DNA of 64,000 bases from the NCBI RefSeq assembly GCF_030848945.1, contig NZ_JANHAX010000006.1, positions 1-64,000 of the forward strand. The letters are read 5' to 3'. The notes under the pieces were generated by a model, which searched no databases, was not told where the DNA came from, and saw nothing but the letters and a program-made list of their open reading frames with translations. Every line of letters begins with the position of its first letter. Positions within the stretch are counted from its first letter, which is position 1. A program made the position numbers and the translations under genes. Positions 44,989 to 52,474 of this stretch are shown one piece after another. The DNA is from Marimonas arenosa (GTDB taxonomy: Bacteria; Pseudomonadota; Alphaproteobacteria; Rhodobacterales; Rhodobacteraceae).

Positions 44989-45270
44989 ATGGGCCACGAC
45001 GAAAAATGGTCTCAACACGTCACCGAAACCAGCCACGCGCTGGCGCTCGAGCCCGGCGTCTTCACCTGGGACGATCCGAAACGCATCGCCGCATCGCTCA
45101 AACGCTCGGCCGAGGCCAGCACCTCCCGCAAGGGCACGCCATATCAATCAGCCATGTCGATGCTGAGTTTCTACATCAACCGCGCCGGCCACACCCTGCC
45201 GGAGGACCAGCGACAGGTGCTGCAACAGGCCAAGCAGGAATTGCGCGTGCTGTTCGGCCGCGCCACCTAG
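44989..45270 (+). CDS. DUF3175 domain protein
   Basis: 93 residues from ATG 44989 (MGHDEKWSQHVTETSHALAL). The pattern KW..HVTETS.AL, GVFTWDDPKRIAASLKRSAE and SAMSMLSFYINRAG matches DUF3175, a small cytoplasmic family of unknown function. The frame extends to 44722 but that part is the hairpin region. No obvious operon partner. Confidence 0.85.
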   Translation: MGHDEKWSQHVTETSHALALEPGVFTWDDPKRIAASLKRSAEASTSRKGTPYQSAMSMLSFYINRAGHTLPEDQRQVLQQAKQELRVLFGRAT

Positions 45271-45412
45271 CCAAAACTCCCGCACAGGGTGAGCGCGGCC
45301 CGACCTTTCCCGGCCGAACACGGCGGAATGGCGGGCGGACTCCCGGCCTGCGCAGCCGACACCGGCGGGCGTTCAAACCACGTCCCGACAATATTTTCAC
45401 CCCGCCGCACAA

Positions 45413-45790
45413 TCCCTCTTGCGCGACTCACGCAACCACCCCATATGCGCGTCACCCGGGCGTGAGGCTCCGCCCGAGGGCCGCAAGGAATGGTCCCCAG
45501 GGCACTCCCTCGCACCACAGGAACACCGCAGATGCGCATCCTTCTCGCTTCGGCCCTTCTGGCCGTCGCAACTCCCGTCATGGCCGATGAAACCACCGGC
45601 ACCGTCCTGGCCTTCGACCGTGTCGCCGGAATCGTCGTGTTGACGGACAAGACCGTCTATTCGCTCGAACTGCTGGGCGAGGTCCCGGTCGAGAACCTTG
45701 TCGCCGGCGACATGGTGACGATCGACTTCGAGTCGATCGGCGAAGACGGCATCGACAAGATCAACGCGATCACCCGCGCCGGCGAATGAC
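45413..45790 (+). repeat. Duplicated segment, complete copy
   Basis: Carries the DUF1344 gene and about 120 nt before it. A second, decayed copy lies at 46358-46616; blocks such as GCACTCCCTCGCACC, GGAACACCGCA and GGCGAAGACGGCATCGACAA are shared. Confidence 0.8.
45532..45789 (+). CDS. DUF1344 family secreted protein
   Basis: 85 residues from ATG 45532. Signal peptide MRILLASALLAVATPVMADE. The mature part ETTGTVLAFDRVAGIVVLTD, VYSLELLGEVPVENLVAGDM and VTIDFE is the DUF1344 beta-fold, a small periplasmic family of unknown function. A decayed copy lies 0.8 kb downstream. Confidence 0.85.
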   Translation: MRILLASALLAVATPVMADETTGTVLAFDRVAGIVVLTDKTVYSLELLGEVPVENLVAGDMVTIDFESIGEDGIDKINAITRAGE

Positions 45791-45944
45791 AATCGCGGGC
45801 CGCGGCGCGAACCGTGCCGCGGGCCGCGCTCCGGTACGGCGCCCCGATAAGACCGGCAGTTCCATGGCTGGCCGAGGACAGGTGCCCGTGGTCCGGGACA
45901 GCCGCACAGGCGTCGGCGGCGCGAAAAAAACCCGCCGGTGCCGC

Positions 45945-46199
45945 TTACGCCCGCTTGATCACCCGGATCAGCACCAGCAGGATCACCGCGCCGATGGTGG
46001 CATGGATGATCGACCAGACGATCCCGCCGCCGGCGCCCACGCCCATGCGCGGAAATATGAACCCGGCCAGCACCGCGCCGACGATCCCGATCACGACATT
46101 GCCGCCCAGGCCGAAACCCTGCCCCTTCACGATCGTCCCGGCCAGCCAGCCGGCCACCCCGCCAACGATCAGCATCGCGATCAATCCACCAAGTCCCAT
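45945..46199 (-). CDS. GlsB/YeaQ/YmgE family membrane protein
   Basis: 84 residues from ATG 46199, with GGGAGGA upstream. Three hydrophobic helices: LIAMLIVGGVAGWLAGTIV, NVVIGIVGAVLAGFIF and IIHATIGAVILLVLIRVIKR. The glycine pattern is typical of the transglycosylase-associated (YeaQ/YmgE) family, a small inner-membrane stress protein. It lies between the two copies of the DUF1344 segment on the opposite strand. Confidence 0.92.
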   Translation of the reverse strand: MGLGGLIAMLIVGGVAGWLAGTIVKGQGFGLGGNVVIGIVGAVLAGFIFPRMGVGAGGGIVWSIIHATIGAVILLVLIRVIKRA

Positions 46200-46357
46200 G
46201 GCTCGTCCTCCCGTTGCCCGCACTCATACATAGCATAGATCCCGGAGGCGCCGGACACCAAAATCTCCCGGCACGGCAAAGCCGCTTGCGCCCCCGACCG
46301 TGGCCGTGTTTCCCCAGTACGACGGATTGGCGAAAAACTCTTCATCGGCCGCGACGA

Positions 46358-46616
46358 AATCTCTTGCGCGGCTCCCGCACCTCCCCCGATGCGTGCGCCA
46401 CCCGGGCGAGAGGCGCCGCCGACGGCCGCAGGGAAGCATCTCCCCGCGCACTCCCTCGCACCTCAGGAACACCGCATCCTTCATCCTTCTCGCTTCGGCC
46501 CTTCTGGCTGTTGCCGCTGTTCTGGCCGAAATAGTCACGATCGGTTTCGGCTCTGTCGGCGAAGACGGCATCGACAAGATCGACGTGCTCGCTGCCGTCG
46601 CGTCGGCGCCCTGAGG
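46358..46616 (+). pseudogene. Decayed second copy of the DUF1344 gene segment
   Basis: Matches the flank and gene at 45413-45790: the signal region ILLASALLAVAAVLAE is present, then the copy jumps to VTIGFGSVGEDGIDKID, so the middle of the DUF1344 domain is deleted. The start codon is changed as well. A plus-strand frame remains open to 46614 but is not a working gene. Confidence 0.75.
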
Positions 46617-46851
46617 TGGGTTGAAAACGGACCCGGCGGGGCCTCGTAAGCCAGCGCTCCACCCCGCCTCGCGCACCACCACACGCGCTGCGACACCTGA
46701 ACACCCCAATGGCGGGAATCCGCCGTTAACCGTCACGGTTGACCTCGGTCAGGGAGGCTCCGCGAACAAAGGTGTAGAATGATACTGTTTTTCAAGGCCG
46801 CGTGAAGAAAGATGGCTGAATCCGGCGCGGTCCATCAGAAGGAGGAGTGAC
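46617..46851. other. Intergenic region before the Omp25-like gene
   Basis: 235 nt with no supported gene; it should hold the promoter of the outer-membrane protein gene, which has AGGAGGAG just before its ATG. Confidence 0.5.
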
Positions 46852-47517
46852 ATGTTTAGGTGGAAATCTTTTCTCTTCGCTACAACAGCCGCAATTGCGC
46901 TTCCCGCCGCCGCAATGGCGCAGGATTGGAGCGGACTCTACGGCGGTGTGACGCTCGGCTACGGTATGGGCAATGCAGACCACAGCTTCAGCAACGGGGC
47001 CCCTCCCGGCAATTCCGAGCCCCGCGGCCTGCTGGCCGGCGGCTTCCTCGGATACGCCGTGCAGAACGGCAATATGGTCTGGGGCGGCGAGATCGACATT
47101 GAAACGTCGAACTTCGAGGGCAGCTACATCAATACAACCGGCACCACCTCGCAAGGCTTCGTGACCGGTAATTGGCAAGGCTCGCTGCGCGGTGTTCTCG
47201 GCTTTGCCGGCAACATGGGCGGCAACCCAGCACTCTATTATGCCACGGCCGGCTGGGCAGTTGGCGAATTTGACTTCCTGGGCGGTCCGTCTGTTCCAGT
47301 TCCGCCGGGCGGCGGATACAGCGAACGGCTCAACGGCTGGACCGCAGGCATCGGTATGGACTTCGAAATCGCGCCCAATACGGCGTTGCGCGCCGAATAC
47401 CGCTACACCGATTTCGGCACGGCAAACGGGACCCTGGCACCAGCCTTCCCCGCCATCACCATGCCGGTTGACGTGAACCAGCACGCCCTGCGCGTCGGCG
47501 TCCGGTTCAACTTCTAG
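46852..47517 (+). CDS. Outer membrane beta-barrel protein (Omp25-like)
   Basis: 221 residues. Signal peptide ending ALPAAAMAQ (about residue 23). DWSGLYGGVTLGYGMGNADH and GGFLGYAVQNGNMVWGGEID are the start of an eight-stranded barrel; the C-terminus ends VGVRFNF with the terminal Phe needed for BAM insertion. NTALRAEYRYTDFG is typical of the Omp25/RopB-like porin family. It has a strong Shine-Dalgarno (AGGAGGAG). Confidence 0.92.
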   Translation: MFRWKSFLFATTAAIALPAAAMAQDWSGLYGGVTLGYGMGNADHSFSNGAPPGNSEPRGLLAGGFLGYAVQNGNMVWGGEIDIETSNFEGSYINTTGTTSQGFVTGNWQGSLRGVLGFAGNMGGNPALYYATAGWAVGEFDFLGGPSVPVPPGGGYSERLNGWTAGIGMDFEIAPNTALRAEYRYTDFGTANGTLAPAFPAITMPVDVNQHALRVGVRFNF

Positions 47518-47677
47518 ACTGTTTGGCCATGCGGCGCCCGGTGCCACATGGTCGCTAGAGGGAGTTGCGAAAGGGGTTGGGTTTCCGGCCCGAAAGCGGT
47601 GTCCGCCGGATTGTCGAAGAACGCCTTTGGCAAGGGCCGCAATTCAGGTGTGCCCTGTTCGGCGTGTCGGGTTCACG

Positions 47678-48493
47678 TCACTCCCCCAATCCCAGACGCT
47701 TCAGATAGGCCACGCTCTCCGGCACGCGGGAAAAATCGTTGATCTCCACGATCAGGTGCGGCTTCACGTCAAGATCGGCCAGTGCCATGAAAATGGAATG
47801 GAAATTCGTGCTCCCCTCGCCCAGCACCCAGTGCCGGTCGGCATAGCCGTCGGCGTCCTGCAAATGGACATGGCTCAGCAATTCGCCGGCGTCCTGGATG
47901 AACCGGTCCACCGGCGGCGCGCCGGCCGAGACATGCGCCCATTCCGCATGACCCGTGTCGACCGACAGCCGCAGCGCGAGCGTATCCGCCGCCTCGACCA
48001 CCTTCCGCCGCAACGCCGGATCGGTATCCTTGATGTTCTCCAGCACCATCTCGACGCCTTGGTTTTCGGCCCGCTCCAGCGCCGGGGCCAGCGTGTCGAG
48101 AATGGCGGAAATCGATTTCTCCCGATCCTTCGGTCCGTTGTCGAGGTTGTGCGCATCCCACGGATCGTAGGGCGAATGGATCACCATCTGCCGCGCCGAG
48201 AGTTGCTGGCAAACGTCCAGCGCAGCCTCCAGCCGGGCCTGCACCACGGCGCGGATCTCCTTGTCCTTCACATTGAGCTCGAACCCCGCGAAAGGCCCGT
48301 GAATTCCCAGCCGTCCGGTCCAGCCGTCGAGCTTCTGTTTTGCCATGTCGATGAACGGCCCGGGGGTCTTCAGGATGTCCGCCATGCAGAATTCCGGCAG
48401 CTCCAGGTCTCGGTTCTTCTCGAACAGCCAGTCGCGGTGGCGGTCGAGATCCAACACCGAAAGCTGCGCGCCGATCACGGGTAAATCTGTCAT
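47678..48493 (-). CDS. Sugar phosphate isomerase/epimerase (xylose isomerase-like TIM barrel)
   Basis: 271 residues. AP_endonuc_2 TIM barrel: LGIHGPFAGFELN, MVIHSPYDPWD, VEMVLENIKD (Glu ligand), LSVDTGHAEWAH (Asp/His ligands) and LLSHVHLQDADGYADRHW (His and Asp). No signal peptide. Substrate unknown. It is divergent from the next gene. Confidence 0.88.
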   Translation of the reverse strand: MTDLPVIGAQLSVLDLDRHRDWLFEKNRDLELPEFCMADILKTPGPFIDMAKQKLDGWTGRLGIHGPFAGFELNVKDKEIRAVVQARLEAALDVCQQLSARQMVIHSPYDPWDAHNLDNGPKDREKSISAILDTLAPALERAENQGVEMVLENIKDTDPALRRKVVEAADTLALRLSVDTGHAEWAHVSAGAPPVDRFIQDAGELLSHVHLQDADGYADRHWVLGEGSTNFHSIFMALADLDVKPHLIVEINDFSRVPESVAYLKRLGLGE

Positions 48494-48613
48494 CTGGCCT
48501 CTCCCCTTACGCCGCCATTCTGGGCCAGGCCCTGCCGCCGCGCAAGCGCAATGCCCTTGTCTTCAAGCCGTCGCGGCGCCACATCGCAGGGAGCAACCGC
48601 GAAGGACAGCCGC

Positions 48614-49099
48614 ATGCCCCGCCCCGACCCGTTCCAGCCCGCCGATGACGCCGCCCGCACCAAGGCCCGCCGCCTGATCGTCGAGGCGCGTTTTGCGGCA
48701 CTGGCAGCGCTGCGGCCTGAAACCGGCGGACCCACGGTTACCCGCGTGGCGCTGGCCACCGCGCTCGACGGTGCACCGGTGACGCTGATCTCGGCGCTCG
48801 CCACGCATTTCGCCGCGCTTCAGTCGAACCCGGCCTGCGCCCTGCTGGTGGGCGAGCCGGGCGACAAGGGCGATCCGCTGACCCACCCGCGTCTGACGCT
48901 GCACTGCACCGCCCGCTTCCTCGACCCGAGCGGCCCGGAGCATGCGGCTCTGCGCACGCACTACCTCGAGCAGCGCCCGAAGGCGGCGCTCTATATCGAT
49001 TTTGGCGATTTCCGCCTGGTCCGCTTCACGGTGCAGGACGGACTGCTGAACGGCGGTTTCGGCAAGGCCTACCGGCTCGCACCGGACGACCTGGCCTGA
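48614..49099 (+). CDS. Pyridoxamine 5'-phosphate oxidase-like/HugZ family protein
   Basis: 161 residues from ATG 48614. The split-barrel flavin fold pattern is ARFAALAALRPETGGPTVTR, VTLISALATHFAALQSNPAC, LLVGEPGDKGDPLTHPRLTL and YIDFGDFRLVRFTVQDGLLN. HugZ-type members degrade heme, but the His/Arg heme site cannot be verified here. It is followed by a converging rhodanese gene 3 nt away. Confidence 0.86.
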   Translation: MPRPDPFQPADDAARTKARRLIVEARFAALAALRPETGGPTVTRVALATALDGAPVTLISALATHFAALQSNPACALLVGEPGDKGDPLTHPRLTLHCTARFLDPSGPEHAALRTHYLEQRPKAALYIDFGDFRLVRFTVQDGLLNGGFGKAYRLAPDDLA

Positions 49100-49102
49100 G
49101 GA

Positions 49103-49711
49103 TCACTCGCCACCGGCCACCGTCAGCCCCAGCATGCGCCAGCCCTGCATGCCCTGGCGGTAATAGCGGATTTTCTCGGCCGGATATCCCGCCTTGACGA
49201 TCCGCCGGATCGCCGCCGGCGACTGACCGCACCACGGGCCGTTGCAAAACAGCGCAATGGTGGGCACCTGATCGGCCGGGCAGTCATAACCGTCGAAATC
49301 AAGCTCGCAGCCCAGTTCGCCCAGCCGGTCGGCCATTTCTGTATAGGGGATGTTCACGGCCCCCGGGATCGTGCCGGTTTCGAAATGCTTGGGCACCCGG
49401 CTGTCGATCACCCGCACCGCAGGGTCCTTTAGCGCCTCGAGCAACTCCAGCTCACCGATCGTCGTCACCCCTTCGGCCGGTGTCATCGGCTGGACACAGA
49501 ACGGCGGACAAGGCCGCGAAGTGCGTGCGAATTCGCCAGTGATCACGGCTGCGTTGTCCTGCTCGCGGGCGATCTCCACCGGCCCGCCCTCAGTCTCCAC
49601 CGTCACCGACGTCACGTCCTTGGTGATTCCGACCGGCTCACCGGCCAAGACCGGCAGGGACATTGCGGGCACCGCCAGCAGGGCGGAAACGAAAAACAAA
49701 AGTCGGCGCAT
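49103..49711 (-). CDS. Exported rhodanese-domain protein
   Basis: 202 residues from ATG 49711. Signal peptide ending SLPVLAGE (about residue 23). The rhodanese domain (about 85-198) has VRVIDSRVPKHFETGTIPGA and the active loop FCNGPWCGQSPAAIR, in which the cysteine is the sulfur carrier. A family pattern with a Pro/Cys-rich CPPFCVQPM segment upstream suggests a second redox site. Periplasmic sulfur or thiol chemistry is likely. Confidence 0.9.
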   Translation of the reverse strand: MRRLLFFVSALLAVPAMSLPVLAGEPVGITKDVTSVTVETEGGPVEIAREQDNAAVITGEFARTSRPCPPFCVQPMTPAEGVTTIGELELLEALKDPAVRVIDSRVPKHFETGTIPGAVNIPYTEMADRLGELGCELDFDGYDCPADQVPTIALFCNGPWCGQSPAAIRRIVKAGYPAEKIRYYRQGMQGWRMLGLTVAGGE

Positions 49712-49791
49712 TCGGGTGGCTCCCTCAGGTTGCGGATGCCTCCAGTCTGACCCATGAGACCACGCCATGGAATGGGACGCCCCGCCGCGCC

Positions 49792-50169
49792 TCAGTCGAA
49801 ATCGAAAATCTCCGACAGGATCGACTTGCGTTTCTTGCGTTTGCGGAACCGATAATCATCGTCGTCCGGATAGCGCCGCCCGCGGGAATATTTCTCATCA
49901 CGTTCGGGTTTTTGCTCATGTGGGATCCTGTCGCCGCCATACGGCTCCTGCCAAACCTGCGGTTGCGGTGCCGGTTCGCGCTCCGGCGGCGGCGGGGCAA
50001 CCGGTTCGGGCTCGGGATCCGGCAGCGCCATCGCTCCCGCGGCCTTGTCGATGATCTTGTCGAGCTCCCCCCGGTCGAGCCAGACGCCCCGGCATTTCGG
50101 GCAGTAATCGATCTCCACCCCATGGCGTTCGGTCATTACCAGGGTTTCACCGTCGATCGGGCATTTCAT
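49792..50169 (-). CDS. Zinc-ribbon (zf-TFIIB) domain protein
   Basis: 125 residues. An N-terminal TFIIB-type zinc ribbon (MKCPIDGETLVM and YCPKCRGVWLDRGELDKII) with a CPxC pair and a CPKC pair, then a Pro/Glu linker, and a basic tail (RFRKRKKRKSILSEIF). Function unknown. ATG 50169 has GGAGG upstream. Confidence 0.9.
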   Translation of the reverse strand: MKCPIDGETLVMTERHGVEIDYCPKCRGVWLDRGELDKIIDKAAGAMALPDPEPEPVAPPPPEREPAPQPQVWQEPYGGDRIPHEQKPERDEKYSRGRRYPDDDDYRFRKRKKRKSILSEIFDFD

Positions 50170-50263
50170 GCGGGGGGACCTCCTTTGTTGCTCCCCCGCG
50201 ATATGGGAAGCCGGTCCCGCCGCCGCAACCGATTGCGGCGGGTTTCCGCTCCGGCCGCGCCGT

Positions 50264-50671
50264 CTAGCGCATCACATGCACGGCGCATTTGGCGTGCCGC
50301 ACCACCCGCGCCGCGGTCGAACCGAGGAAATAGTCGGTGATGTCGGGCCGGTGCGAGGCCATGACGATGCAATCGATGCCCTGCTCCTCGGCGTAGTCGA
50401 GAATGGTGCGCGCCGAATGGCCCTCGACCACAACGGCTTTGACGTCGGCGACACCGCCGAGATCGGCCTTGAGCCCGGCCTCGACCTCGGCCTTGGTCGT
50501 CTCCATCTGGCCTTCGGGCAGCTGGTTCAGGATATAGCCCGGCATCTGCTCGACCACCGTCAGCGCGGTGATCTTCGCGCCCTCGTCGGCCAGTGCCCGG
50601 GCGATGTTCAATGCCGCACCGGTATGCGGGTCGTGATCGGCCGCAATCGGCACCAAAATGTTCTTGTACAT
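50264..50671 (-). CDS. Universal stress protein (UspA family)
   Basis: 135 residues from ATG 50671, with AAGGGAGGA upstream. Usp fold with the ATP-binding GxxGxxxxGS(V)-like stretch GSTAARVVRHAKCAVHVMR and VVVEGHSARTILDY. MASHRP is the usual Usp loop. It is the downstream of two paralogues; 88 nt separate them. Function in low-oxygen or stationary survival is inferred from family. Confidence 0.92.
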   Translation of the reverse strand: MYKNILVPIAADHDPHTGAALNIARALADEGAKITALTVVEQMPGYILNQLPEGQMETTKAEVEAGLKADLGGVADVKAVVVEGHSARTILDYAEEQGIDCIVMASHRPDITDYFLGSTAARVVRHAKCAVHVMR

Positions 50672-50759
50672 GCGTGTCCTCCCTTCAGAATTGCGTGCAA
50701 ACTCTTCTCCTCCCGGTGCAGAATACCGCCCCGGCAGGCACCCTTCTGTCACACTTGGC

Positions 50760-51167
50760 TCAGCGCACCACGTGCACCGCGCAACCGGCGTGGCGCACCA
50801 CATGCGCCGCCGTCGAGCCCAGGAAATAGTCCTGCAACCCCGGGCGATGCGACGCGATGACGATGCAATCGCTCCATTTCTCGGCGGCATAGTCGAGGAT
50901 CGAGCGGCCGGAATGGCCCTCGACCACCGCCCCTTCGGCATTGGGAATGCCCTCGATCAACTTGTTGAGCTGCTCCCGCACCGCCTTCTTGGCCTCTTCC
51001 ATGTAGTTCTGCGAAGCGAAAGTGGTGGCATAGGATGGCACCTGCTCGATCACGTGCAACAGCGTGATATGGGCACCCTCCCCGGCCAGCTTCCGAGCTA
51101 CGTCAATGGCCTGCTGCGCGTCGCGTTCCTCGTCGAAGGACACCGGCACCAGTATGTTCATGTACAT
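50760..51167 (-). CDS. Universal stress protein (UspA family), upstream paralogue
   Basis: 135 residues from ATG 51167. MYMNILVPVSFDEERDAQQA, VVEGHSGRSILDYAAEK and GSTAAHVVRHAGCAVHVVR closely parallel the neighbour, so the pair arose by duplication. An FnrL-like box lies 58 nt upstream. Confidence 0.92.
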   Translation of the reverse strand: MYMNILVPVSFDEERDAQQAIDVARKLAGEGAHITLLHVIEQVPSYATTFASQNYMEEAKKAVREQLNKLIEGIPNAEGAVVEGHSGRSILDYAAEKWSDCIVIASHRPGLQDYFLGSTAAHVVRHAGCAVHVVR

Positions 51168-51224
51168 CAGGTTTCTCCTTTGGATGTGTTAGCGAAATCA
51201 TCGCGCAGACCGAAGCTCCCCGCT

Positions 51225-51238
51225 TTGATTCATGTCAG
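51225..51238 (-). promoter_or_regulatory. FnrL/FixK-type box before the universal stress genes
   Basis: TTGATTCATGTCAG on the plus strand, read as CTGACATGAATCAA on the gene strand. It differs by one base from the common alphaproteobacterial form TTGAC-N4-ATCAA. At 58 nt from the start codon, it would allow a typical activating position near -41. It also lies inside the end of the downstream (minus) monooxygenase's flank, so it serves the usp pair only. Confidence 0.5.
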
Positions 51239-51251
51239 CATCCGGCAGCGC

Positions 51252-51572
51252 TCAGCCGAAGGCCTCGACCACGTCATACATAACTGGTTCGAAATTTTTG
51301 CACAATTCCGCGAACTTGCGGTTGCGGGCGCGCATTTCGGGACTGCGCAGCATGGCCTGGAAATCTTCGCGCCGCTCCCATTGCGAGTAATTGGCGATCC
51401 GGGTCTGCGCATCGTTGATATGCAGGCCGGCCCCGATGAAGCCCGGCTGTTTCGAGATGAAATTGGCATAGGCGTCGGTCAGGGCCTCCATCAGGTCCTG
51501 CGCCGTGCCCGGCGTCATCTCGAAGGTGGTGATCACCGTCTGATAGCTGTTGTCCTTGGCAATTGTCGGCAT
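51252..51572 (-). CDS. Antibiotic biosynthesis monooxygenase-like (ABM) protein
   Basis: 106 residues, a ferredoxin-like ABM fold: VITTFEMTPGTAQDLMEAL, FIGAGLHINDAQTRIANYSQ and WERREDFQAMLRSPEMR. Such proteins are small cofactor-free or heme-binding monooxygenases; the substrate is unknown. It is 80 nt upstream of the usp pair on the same strand. Confidence 0.9.
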   Translation of the reverse strand: MPTIAKDNSYQTVITTFEMTPGTAQDLMEALTDAYANFISKQPGFIGAGLHINDAQTRIANYSQWERREDFQAMLRSPEMRARNRKFAELCKNFEPVMYDVVEAFG

Positions 51573-51661
51573 TCCTCACCTCCCGAAGCTGTGCTGTGTC
51601 GGAAGGTTAGCGCAATTCCCGATGGCGTCAAAACATCTTGGTGGACTGCGCCATGCCGACG

Positions 51662-51677
51662 TTAACCCGCTGTTTAC
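51662..51677 (+). promoter_or_regulatory. CtrA-like box upstream of the OM protein at 51727
   Basis: TTAACCCGCTGTTTAC reads TTAA-N7-TTTAC, one base from the CtrA consensus TTAA-N7-TTAAC, 50 nt before the gene start. Single mismatch, so tentative. Confidence 0.4.
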
Positions 51678-51726
51678 CTTGTTTATCCAATACTTGCCGC
51701 CTCGGGTCCGTAACGGGTGCAAGCGC

Positions 51727-52404
51727 ATGCTCGGCCAAATCACACGACTGATCGCCCTGATGGCCGCGCTTTTCGCGGCGCTCGCTGGTCCGGTCGCGGC
51801 CGGGGCCTGGCCGCGGGACAGGAAGGAAGGATTCCTGTCGGCCACCTCGCGGATATCCGGACCGGGCTGGGCGGGGCCCTATTCGGTCTATTCCACCACC
51901 TACATCGAATACGGCCTCGGCCGGCGTCTCACCGCCGGCTTCGATATCGGCCACGGCATTTCCGGCTCCGGCAAGGCGGTGGTGTTCCTGCGCAAGTCGC
52001 TGCCCGAGATGGGCCGCGGCCATGTCGTCGCGGCCGAGCTCGGGCTCGGTCAAATCGCCGGCGAGCCAACGGTCCGGCCCGGACTCTCTTGGGGACGGGG
52101 GATCACCCGGCGAAGCGGCAGCACAGGGTGGTTGTCGCTTGAAACCGTGGCCGAGTTCCGGCTCGACAGCGGGCGGGTGGACCTCAAGGCCGATTTCACG
52201 CTGGGCCTCAACCACGGGGCACGGCTGAAGTCGATCCTGCAAGTGCAGACCGGGGTCAGCCAGGGCGACCCCTCCTTCATCCGCGCCGCGCCGTCGGTGG
52301 CGGTGAAACTGGGACGGAAAGCGCATGTCGAACTGGGGCTGACCGCCGGCATCGTGGGCGACACGGACTACGGGTTGAAACTGGGGCTCTGGCGCGAGTT
52401 CTGA
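51727..52404 (+). CDS. Putative outer-membrane or periplasmic beta-rich protein
   Basis: 225 residues from ATG 51727. Signal peptide LIALMAALFAALAGPVAAGA. The mature part is rich in alternating hydrophobic strands (YIEYGLGRRLTAGFDIGHGI, LSLETVAEFRLDSGRVDLK, HVELGLTAGIVGDTDYGLKL) and ends LGLWREF with a terminal Phe, consistent with a small barrel. No family recognised. A bidirectional terminator follows. Confidence 0.8.
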   Translation: MLGQITRLIALMAALFAALAGPVAAGAWPRDRKEGFLSATSRISGPGWAGPYSVYSTTYIEYGLGRRLTAGFDIGHGISGSGKAVVFLRKSLPEMGRGHVVAAELGLGQIAGEPTVRPGLSWGRGITRRSGSTGWLSLETVAEFRLDSGRVDLKADFTLGLNHGARLKSILQVQTGVSQGDPSFIRAAPSVAVKLGRKAHVELGLTAGIVGDTDYGLKLGLWREF

Positions 52405-52426
52405 GTCCTGCCCGTTTCGCACGAGA

Positions 52427-52454
52427 AAAGGGCCCGCCCCCGGGCCAGCCCTTT
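52427..52454. terminator. Bidirectional terminator between 51727 gene and beta-helix gene
   Basis: AAAGGGCCCGCCCCCGGG with CCAGCCCTTT forms a stem with one bulge, with A-rich and T-rich sides, between two convergent genes. Confidence 0.8.
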
Positions 52455-52474
52455 CCCCATCGGCATCGACGGGC

